This document shows positions 1 to 6,665 of a DNA stretch of 9,189 nucleotides, piece by piece. Source of the DNA: Methanobacteriota archaeon (GTDB lineage: Archaea; Thermoplasmatota; Poseidoniia; Poseidoniales; Poseidoniaceae). The notes under the pieces were generated by a model, which ran no database searches, was not told the DNA's origin, and worked only from the letters and a program-made list of their open reading frames with translations. The DNA lies in assembly GCA_002694585.1 (NCBI GenBank), contig NZMM01000013.1, positions 13,137 to 22,325 of the forward strand, given 5' to 3'. Numbering within the stretch: position 1 is the stretch's first letter; every line of letters begins with the position of its first letter. Made by a program: the position numbers and the translations under genes.

Positions 1-1689
<1,689 letters not shown>

Positions 1690-1722
1690 GCGAGACACAT
1701 CAACAGGCCTGAGCAGGAATTA

Positions 1723-1726
1723 GAGG
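1723..1726 (+). promoter_or_regulatory. Ribosome binding site of the PerR-like gene
   Basis: GAGG, continuing into GGTGAT, lies just before GTG 1732 and ATG 1735. The spacing from GAGG is 8 nt to the ATG and only 5 nt to the GTG, which favours the ATG, but the choice affects only one residue. GAGG and GGTGAT are both complementary to the usual archaeal/bacterial 16S 3' end. Confidence 0.5.
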
Positions 1727-1734
1727 GTGATGTG

Positions 1735-2118
1735 ATGGCTGGGGACAAACCCACGCCACAACGCCGCCAAACCCGGCAGGGCATGCTGATCGAACAGGCC
1801 GTGATGGACCTTCACCACCACCCCAACGCAAAGGCGGTTCATGCCAGCCTGAGCGAAGAGGGCGTGGCCATGGCCACGGTCTACAGGCAACTCGCGCGGA
1901 TGGTACAAGACGGTGTGCTCAACAGCGTCGAACACCTGGGTGAGACCCTTTACGACACCAATTTGCAACCGCACGCCCATGCCGTGTGCACCGCATGTGA
2001 GCAGATTTGGGACGTCCCGTTGCCAGAGATGGAGGGCCCAGAACCTGAGACCCAGCCCCTCGCCACAATCGAGGACGTCGACCTCACCTTCCGCGGCCTT
2101 TGCCCAGATTGCGCTTGA
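1735..2118 (+). CDS. Fur-family regulator, PerR-like peroxide sensor
   Basis: 127-aa DNA-binding regulator of the Fur superfamily, slightly shorter than the usual 135-150 aa. Residues about 9-70 form the winged helix with the family's recognition-helix motif ATVYRQL (47-53). The C-terminal half is the metal-binding dimerisation domain. Two CxxC pairs (C85/C88 and C123/C126) match the structural Zn site. The regulatory-site ligands of B. subtilis PerR (H37, D85, H91, H93, D104) align with H29, D74, H80, H82 and D93. The Asp at the last position is the residue linked to peroxide sensing in PerR, where Fur proteins usually carry Glu, so PerR is preferred over Fur or Zur. The Gly usual after the first CxxC (CxxCG) is Glu here. 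Known PerR proteins repress peroxide-defence genes until metal-catalysed oxidation of a ligand His releases DNA. Placed right behind katG, it probably controls katG and itself (inference). Starting at GTG 1732 would add one residue. Confidence 0.9.
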   Translation: MAGDKPTPQRRQTRQGMLIEQAVMDLHHHPNAKAVHASLSEEGVAMATVYRQLARMVQDGVLNSVEHLGETLYDTNLQPHAHAVCTACEQIWDVPLPEMEGPEPETQPLATIEDVDLTFRGLCPDCA

Positions 2119-2119
2119 A

Positions 2120-2138
2120 AATAGTGTGCTGCGAAGCA
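2120..2138 (-). terminator. Possible small terminator or processing hairpin after tRNA-Leu
   Basis: Read on the minus strand directly after the tRNA CCA end, TGCT-TCGC-AGCA (2138-2127) can form a 4-bp stem with a 4-nt loop, followed by CACTATTTTC. The short T run would suit archaeal termination. The stem is weak, so this is tentative. It fills nearly all of the 20-bp gap to the stop codon of the convergent regulator gene. Confidence 0.2.
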
Positions 2139-2225
2139 TGGTGCAGGGGGCAGGATTCGAACCTGCGAACCGTTGAGGAATGGGACCTAAACCCACCGCC
2201 GTTGACCAAGCTGGGCGACCCCTGC
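2139..2225 (-). tRNA. tRNA-Leu(UAG): tRNA-Leu (anticodon UAG), CCA end encoded
   Basis: Read 5'->3' on the minus strand from 2225. Acceptor GCAGGGG pairs fully with CCCCTGC, followed by discriminator A and encoded CCA (2142-2139). The D arm is GCC/GGC with a loop containing GG. The anticodon stem GTGGG/CCCAT (one G-U pair) holds loop TTTAGGT, giving anticodon TAG with G at position 37. A 13-nt variable arm follows, then T arm GCAGG-TTCGAAT-CCTGC. The extended variable arm, A73 and anticodon all agree on leucine (CUA, and by wobble other CUN codons). The sequence GCCCAGCTTGGTCAACGGCG is of archaeal type. There is no intron. The gene lies 28 bp after the stop codon of the DUF3592-type gene on the same strand. 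I see no clear TATA box about 26 bp upstream, so co-transcription and processing, or a poor promoter inside that gene, are both possible. Confidence 0.96.
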
Positions 2226-2253
2226 GTGGTTGGCTGCGCGTGCGCCTCCCTCA

Positions 2254-2982
2254 TCAAGATGAGCCCCCGCCACCGCCAGAGCCGAACAAGGCGGAACGGG
2301 CAGACGCCTGAAGCAGAAAGAGAAGGACCAACGAGACCCCTTGGAAGGGCAGCATGAACGCCAGCAGCCACATGTAGCGAAGCGCCAATCCCGTCTCGAG
2401 CACGGTCTCGTTGATGTTGTCGGGGTGGTGGTACACGGTCACGTCAGCGCCAGCAGGGTAGCGCTCCACGAGTTTTTCAGCCAAGCGCCTTGACTCGTAG
2501 CAATCATCCATGGTGGAAAGTTGATCTCCAGACCTTTGCCCTTCGGAACCGTACGTGTACGCCACTTCCACACAATACTCGTCGCTGCAGCCTTCATCGT
2601 CACAGCTCGTCACCGTGTCCACACCGCTCCATTCCATGGTGCCTGGCGTTTCCTCCCAAGTCCTGGTCCTGTGCTGTTCGACCAAATCGCCCGTGATGAC
2701 CACCGTGGCCACCGCGGTGCCCCCAATCCAAAACACGGAGAAGAACAAGAGAAAGAACGCGGCGAACAACGTCGCTCCGGCCTCAACTTCCTCCTGATCG
2801 AACGCTTCCTCAGTCAGCTCAACGGACGATGTACGTTGAACATCGGGCTCGGTGTTCGCTGCCACGGGCGCGGCGGGAAGGATGCCCAAGGACACCGCCT
2901 CTGGCGCTGCCTCGGAAGGCGCCACCTGCTCGGGCGCGTCAACGGAGTCCCAGAAGGGCGTGGAGGCATCCGAGGGTGTCAC
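2254..2982 (-). CDS. DUF3592-type two-TM membrane protein, function unknown
   Basis: 242 aa. Residues 1-68 are an acidic Ala/Pro-rich, probably disordered and cytoplasmic segment. TM1 is about 70-96 (aromatic-rich, FAAFFLLFFSVFWIGG), an extracytoplasmic domain spans about 97-202, and TM2 about 203-225. The tail ends GSGGGGGSS. The middle domain resembles DUF3592: a strand with YTYGSEG, then LVERYPAGADVTVYHHPDN and a LETG motif before TM2. Four cysteines (127, 132, 137, 161) sit in this outer domain and could form two disulfides. No catalytic motif is visible and the family has no agreed function. The start is GTG at 2982-2980: the frame is open further upstream to a TGA but offers no ATG, and the first downstream Met lies past TM1. 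No strong ribosome binding site is visible, so leaderless translation is possible. It is divergent from the ABC transporter genes, which may share control but not necessarily function. Confidence 0.8.
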   Translation of the reverse strand: MTPSDASTPFWDSVDAPEQVAPSEAAPEAVSLGILPAAPVAANTEPDVQRTSSVELTEEAFDQEEVEAGATLFAAFFLLFFSVFWIGGTAVATVVITGDLVEQHRTRTWEETPGTMEWSGVDTVTSCDDEGCSDEYCVEVAYTYGSEGQRSGDQLSTMDDCYESRRLAEKLVERYPAGADVTVYHHPDNINETVLETGLALRYMWLLAFMLPFQGVSLVLLFLLQASARSALFGSGGGGGSS

Positions 2983-3079
2983 GCTATCGCTTCGGTGGCC
3001 CGACCTTTGAATGGTCCGCTGAACGCCATTGTATTCGCCTCATAGAAGACCTGATACACGAACCTTCGCTGCGTCAACC
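2983..3079. promoter_or_regulatory. Divergent promoter region between DUF3592-type gene and ABC operon
   Basis: 97 bp separate the GTG of the minus-strand gene from the ATG of the ATPase gene. On the plus strand TGATACAC (3052-3059) is centred about 25 bp before ATG 3080. That is where an archaeal TATA box sits when transcription starts at the initiation codon, and no Shine-Dalgarno motif precedes this ATG. On the minus strand the best AT-rich element is GAATACAA (about 3027-3034), about 48 bp before GTG 2982, which would give a 5' leader of roughly 20 nt. Both elements are weak matches read by eye. No clear inverted-repeat operator was found. Confidence 0.35.
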
Positions 3080-4111
3080 ATGGCTGAGAAGTTCACGTCT
3101 CCGCTGATTGAACTCCGTGGCGTCCGTCGTGTCTATGCCTCCGCAGGTGAGACCGTCGCGGCCCTCGACGGCATCGACTTGGACCTCAAACAAGGCGAAG
3201 TGGTGGTGATGCTGCTCGGCCCCTCAGGATCTGGAAAGACCACCCTCCTGAACGTGCTCTCGGCCATGGACAGTCCGACGGAAGGGACCTACCGCTTCCT
3301 TGGCGAAGAAGTGCCCACGGCGCCAGATGCGTTGGAAACAACGCGCTTCGCCCTCTCCATGCCCCACCCCCTGCTTCAGCCGCTGGTCTGGCCGGTCGAA
3401 GTCGCGGTTCGTCTGGTGCAGGCCACGGTCCGAGCCCCGAGTCGCACGATGGCCTCACGCCGCCGTGCGAAGGCGCTTGAGGCGCAAGCCTCCTTCCGAC
3501 GGCGCAACATCGGGTACGTCTTTCAGCAGTACAACCTGCTTGGCGACCTCACGGTGCTCGAGAACGTGATGCTCGCCCAAGAAATCGCCGGGGCGCGCGA
3601 CCGCGCTCACGCGATGGACATGATCAGCAGGGTTGGCCTCGAAGGCCTGCACGACCGTTTTCCCTCCGAATTGTCTGGCGGACAGCAGCAGCGCGTGGCC
3701 ATCGCCCGGAGTCTGGCCAAGAAGGCACAGTTGCTGCTCGGTGACGAGCCGACTGGAAACCTCGACAGCGAAACGACCCAGCAGGTCATGGACGTCTTGC
3801 TGGGCATCTGCCGAAAGGAGCAGGTCACCGCGGTCATCGTGACCCACGACGAGAGCCTCACCCAGCACGCCACGCGCGTGCTCCGCCTCGACTCCGGACG
3901 CCTCCAAAGCGACGAGCGAGGTGCTGCTGGGACCATCGTCGGCAAAGGCAAGGCGGCGGTGAAGGACGCCCTCGACACCGCCGAGGAGGTGGTCGACACC
4001 GTGCGCCGGCCGGTTGAAGCCGCCATCCACGGCGGACTGGCGACCGCAAAGGCCCTGACCGGGGTCGCCAAGGACATTGCCGAGGCCGCTCGACCAAAGC
4101 GAAAGGAGTGA
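3080..4111 (+). CDS. ABC transporter ATP-binding protein, LolD/MacB type, with insertion and C-terminal extension
   Basis: 343-aa ATPase that powers the permease encoded next. All nucleotide-binding motifs are intact: Walker A GPSGSGKTT (47-55), Q-loop YVFQQYNLL (146-154), signature LSGGQQQR (198-205), Walker B LLLGDEPTGNLD (218-229, catalytic E223) and H-loop VTHD (H256). FQQYNLL and DEPTGNLD are typical of the LolD/MacB/FtsE branch, whose members are usually about 220-250 aa. Two parts exceed the family plan. About 45 extra residues (roughly 84-135) lie between the first beta sheet and the Q-loop; they include a hydrophobic stretch (HPLLQPLVWPVEVAVRLV) followed by a very basic one (RTMASRRRAKAL). 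The C-terminal extension (about 280-343) is Ala-rich, predicted helical and amphipathic, and ends PKRKE. ATG 3080 was chosen because MAEKFTSPLIELRGV begins the fold normally; the frame extends upstream only to a TTG at 3029. The stop at 4109-4111 lies 6 bp before the permease ATG, so the two genes are probably translationally coupled. Confidence 0.93.
   Translation: MAEKFTSPLIELRGVRRVYASAGETVAALDGIDLDLKQGEVVVMLLGPSGSGKTTLLNVLSAMDSPTEGTYRFLGEEVPTAPDALETTRFALSMPHPLLQPLVWPVEVAVRLVQATVRAPSRTMASRRRAKALEAQASFRRRNIGYVFQQYNLLGDLTVLENVMLAQEIAGARDRAHAMDMISRVGLEGLHDRFPSELSGGQQQRVAIARSLAKKAQLLLGDEPTGNLDSETTQQVMDVLLGICRKEQVTAVIVTHDESLTQHATRVLRLDSGRLQSDERGAAGTIVGKGKAAVKDALDTAEEVVDTVRRPVEAAIHGGLATAKALTGVAKDIAEAARPKRKE
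4105..4108 (+). promoter_or_regulatory. Ribosome binding site of the permease gene
   Basis: AAAGGAG (4102-4108) lies inside the last codons of the ATPase gene. GGAG is 9 nt before ATG 4118 but only 3 nt before the in-frame GTG 4112, so it decides in favour of ATG 4118. Its position implies translation coupled to termination of the upstream gene. Confidence 0.6.
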
Positions 4112-4117
4112 GTGCCG

Positions 4118-6610
4118 ATGCGTCTGCAGCTTCGTCGCCTTGCCCGTCATTGGGCACGAAACCGTGTGGTGACGGGCGTTTTCCTGCTGCTGCTCATCCT
4201 GGCGAGTTCGGTCTCCGTGATGTTCGCCGAGCACATTCGAAACGCGGATGAGGTCTACGCCGAGTACTACGACGTGACCAACCTTGGGGACCTGTTTGCG
4301 ACAGGGCCAGACGGATTCACCTACGAGGCATCAGCGCTTGAACGCGCGTGCGCTTCGACATCCGACACGGCTGGGCTATCCATCGCGGCCTGCGAATCAC
4401 GCATGGTGATTCGCGGTGAGTACGCCCACTCCGAGGCGCAACGCACCTTCCTGGCCGAAGCCAAAGGATGCAGTTCCTTGGCGGCTTGCGACGATGACGT
4501 CCTCACCACAGCCACACTCGTTGTGCACGGCATGGAGGTGACCGATGACGGCCTCGGCCGCATCAACCGTCCCTACGTCGCGGAAGGTTGGGGCCGTCAC
4601 GCCGAGGGCCCGAACGAGGTGGTGCTGGATCACGTCGTCAAGGAAGAAACTGGCGTGGACCTCGGAGACAGCGTGACCTTCGTGCTCAACGGCACCTCGG
4701 TCGAGTTTGACATCGTGGGCTTTGCCAGTCAACCCGATCATGCGTATTACGTACCTTCAGCCGACGTGCTCGTTCCCGTTCCCGGCAGCCTCGTCGCTGC
4801 CTATGTGAACCGAACCGCGCTGTTGGAACATCTGGGTGAGGATCCCGAGGTCCGCAACCGGCTGTTGGTGGACGTGGAAGGGACACCGGCCTACGACTTC
4901 CCCGAAACGCCGGAACGTGAAGGCGAGGCCTTGGCGAATCTGGCCGAATCCTTGGCCGCCTCCCTCGAATCGGAAGGATTGACCACGATGCGGGTCGGCG
5001 ACCGAACGACGCTCTTCGGGGTGGAATTCCTCCGGATTGACCTCGAAGGCAACCGAACGATGCAGCCGGTCATGTTGGGCATGTTGGTCAGCGTGTCCGC
5101 CCTCGTGCTGGCGGTTTCGCTGGAACGCCTGGTGCGCCGTCAACGCCGCGAAATCGCCGTGCTTCGCTCCCTTGGAACCCCGAGCCGCACCTTGCTCGTG
5201 GCCTATCTGCTTCCACCTGTGGTCATGGGACTGCTGGCCAGCCTTGCAGGCGTGGCCCTCGGCACGCAAATGACGGAGGCCTTCACGCCGTACTACTTCT
5301 CCATCGTTGGAAGCGTACCGGTCATCGACGTCATCCACGACCCTGCCGTCTGGGTAACCACAGTCATGAGCGTCATGGCCATCGTGGTCATCTTCACGCT
5401 CTGGCCGGCGTGGTCTGCGGTCCGCATGTCACCGCTGGAGGTCGATCGACGCGACGCTGGAGAGCGCCCCGGCGTGCTGGTGCACTGGCTGAGTTCCTCC
5501 TTGCCCTCTTCGCTTGCCCTTGGTGCGCGGGCGATGTTCCGTCATCCGCTCCGCTTGACCGTGACCGTCATCGGGCTTGGCTTGGCCATGATCCTCTCAA
5601 GCGGATTTGCGCTGCTCGTCACGTCGATGGAAGGGGCCTTCATTGAAGCCCAAGATGCTGACACGTGGCAGTATGCCATCGCCTACAACCCGTTCGACGC
5701 CGAGCCGGTCGAGACCTGGCTCGACAACGAGGGCGCAGGATGGGACACCGAACGCGCCCTCACCGTGCCCGAGGTCAACGCCACAGGCGACACGCGCGCG
5801 ATGACGCTGCACGCTCGGACGGCGTTCGGCACCGACGAGGCCGATGCGATGCACCTCACGCGCCTCGTCGAGGGACGCTTGCCGGTCGCCGGTGCTGATG
5901 TCCCCGAAGCGATGGTGGACGTCGGTGCGGCCACGCTGCTCGAGTGGTCCGTGGGCGACCAGGTCGAAGTGCTGGTGGGCGTGACGGTCCTCAAGGTGGA
6001 GATCGTCGGCATCGCCGACGAATTCGAGCGCAGCTTGTGGACGCATCACGAGGACGTGGCCGAACCCATCGGCATGGACGGCCTCTACAACATGGTGATG
6101 CTGCGCTCGGACGACGCAGGCCTCGCCGCACCGTCTGGCATCGCCGGCGCTGCGGTGCTGGACCAGCAGGCCATTCGCGACGGTTTTGAGGAGGGGTGGG
6201 AACAGCAGTCTCAGATCCTCAGCGTCTTCATCGGCGTTGGACTGCTCATCGCCGGCGTCATTCTGCTCAACACGCTCATCATCAACCTGACCGAACACGA
6301 CGCGGAATACGCCACCTTGCGCATTCTTGGCGCTTCCACGCCCCGAATGGGTGCCATCCTCACCGCGGAACACGTCATCATTGGCGCCCTGGCTGCTTTG
6401 TCGGGCAGCCTCTTCTCCGTGTGGGCCGCGAACGCCATGATGGTCTCCTTTTCCACGTGGTCGTTTTTCTTCGCGCTCGACCTCGATCTGTCCGTCGTCG
6501 TCAACTACGCCCTCATCCTGTTCCTCGCGGCCCAGGCGATGACGCTGGTCGGATTGAGGCGGCTCCGCCACATGGATTTGGTCGAGCGTTCGAAGAGCTT
6601 CGGGCAGTGA
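4118..6610 (+). CDS. ABC transporter permease with two FtsX/MacB-type modules
   Basis: 830-aa integral membrane protein, partner of the ATPase just upstream. Predicted layout: TM1 about 17-37; first extracytoplasmic domain about 41-314; TM2 316-339; basic loop RRQRREIAVLRSLG, typical of FtsX-like permeases; TM3 about 357-380; TM4 411-431. The second module has TM5 480-502, an extracytoplasmic domain about 503-699, TM6 700-723, the matching loop EYATLRILGASTPRM, TM7 746-772 and TM8 791-813. Each half thus has one TM, an outer domain and three TMs, so a single chain carries both halves that form a dimer in LolCE or MacB. Four cysteines (78, 92, 118, 124) occur early in the first outer domain and may be disulfide-bonded. 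Relatives use ATP hydrolysis to move outer domains mechanically, extruding lipoproteins, peptides or drugs, or signalling across the membrane, rather than by classical pore transport. The substrate cannot be told from sequence. The start is set by GGAG at 4105. Confidence 0.92.
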   Translation: MRLQLRRLARHWARNRVVTGVFLLLLILASSVSVMFAEHIRNADEVYAEYYDVTNLGDLFATGPDGFTYEASALERACASTSDTAGLSIAACESRMVIRGEYAHSEAQRTFLAEAKGCSSLAACDDDVLTTATLVVHGMEVTDDGLGRINRPYVAEGWGRHAEGPNEVVLDHVVKEETGVDLGDSVTFVLNGTSVEFDIVGFASQPDHAYYVPSADVLVPVPGSLVAAYVNRTALLEHLGEDPEVRNRLLVDVEGTPAYDFPETPEREGEALANLAESLAASLESEGLTTMRVGDRTTLFGVEFLRIDLEGNRTMQPVMLGMLVSVSALVLAVSLERLVRRQRREIAVLRSLGTPSRTLLVAYLLPPVVMGLLASLAGVALGTQMTEAFTPYYFSIVGSVPVIDVIHDPAVWVTTVMSVMAIVVIFTLWPAWSAVRMSPLEVDRRDAGERPGVLVHWLSSSLPSSLALGARAMFRHPLRLTVTVIGLGLAMILSSGFALLVTSMEGAFIEAQDADTWQYAIAYNPFDAEPVETWLDNEGAGWDTERALTVPEVNATGDTRAMTLHARTAFGTDEADAMHLTRLVEGRLPVAGADVPEAMVDVGAATLLEWSVGDQVEVLVGVTVLKVEIVGIADEFERSLWTHHEDVAEPIGMDGLYNMVMLRSDDAGLAAPSGIAGAAVLDQQAIRDGFEEGWEQQSQILSVFIGVGLLIAGVILLNTLIINLTEHDAEYATLRILGASTPRMGAILTAEHVIIGALAALSGSLFSVWAANAMMVSFSTWSFFFALDLDLSVVVNYALILFLAAQAMTLVGLRRLRHMDLVERSKSFGQ

Positions 6611-6653
6611 AGCCTCACGCGCTCCAAACACAGGGCTTGATATGCCGACCCAA

Positions 6654-6657
6654 GGAG
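6654..6657 (+). promoter_or_regulatory. Ribosome binding site of the RND exporter gene
   Basis: AAGGAG (6652-6657) lies 8 nt before GTG 6666, an ideal spacing, and lies downstream of the alternative ATG 6642, which has no such motif. In the same 55-bp intergenic stretch TTGATAT (6637-6643) is centred about 26 bp before the GTG and could be a TATA-like element for an internal promoter. Both readings point to GTG 6666. Confidence 0.5.
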
Positions 6658-6665
6658 AATACAAC

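Noticed and set aside
2139..2160. 3' end of tRNA-Leu as an attachment site of an integrated element
   Set aside because: No second copy of the tRNA end and no integrase gene was seen in the window; the neighbours look like ordinary chromosomal genes.
2100..2357. Plus-strand frame containing CRGQDSNLRT
   Set aside because: This peptide is the well-known false translation of the complement of a tRNA T arm; the frame crosses tRNA-Leu.
2521..3045. Plus-strand frame of 174 codons opposite the DUF3592-type gene
   Set aside because: The minus-strand product has proper TM segments and a DUF3592-like domain; the plus frame is Arg/His-rich with no sign of a fold.
3029..3079. TTG start adding 17 residues to the ABC ATPase
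   Set aside because: The extra residues are not family-like, TTG is a rare start, and ATG 3080 begins right at the normal start of the fold.
6642..6665. ATG 6642 as the start of the RND gene
   Set aside because: No ribosome binding site precedes it, while AAGGAG is ideally placed for GTG 6666. It cannot be excluded, as it adds only eight residues.
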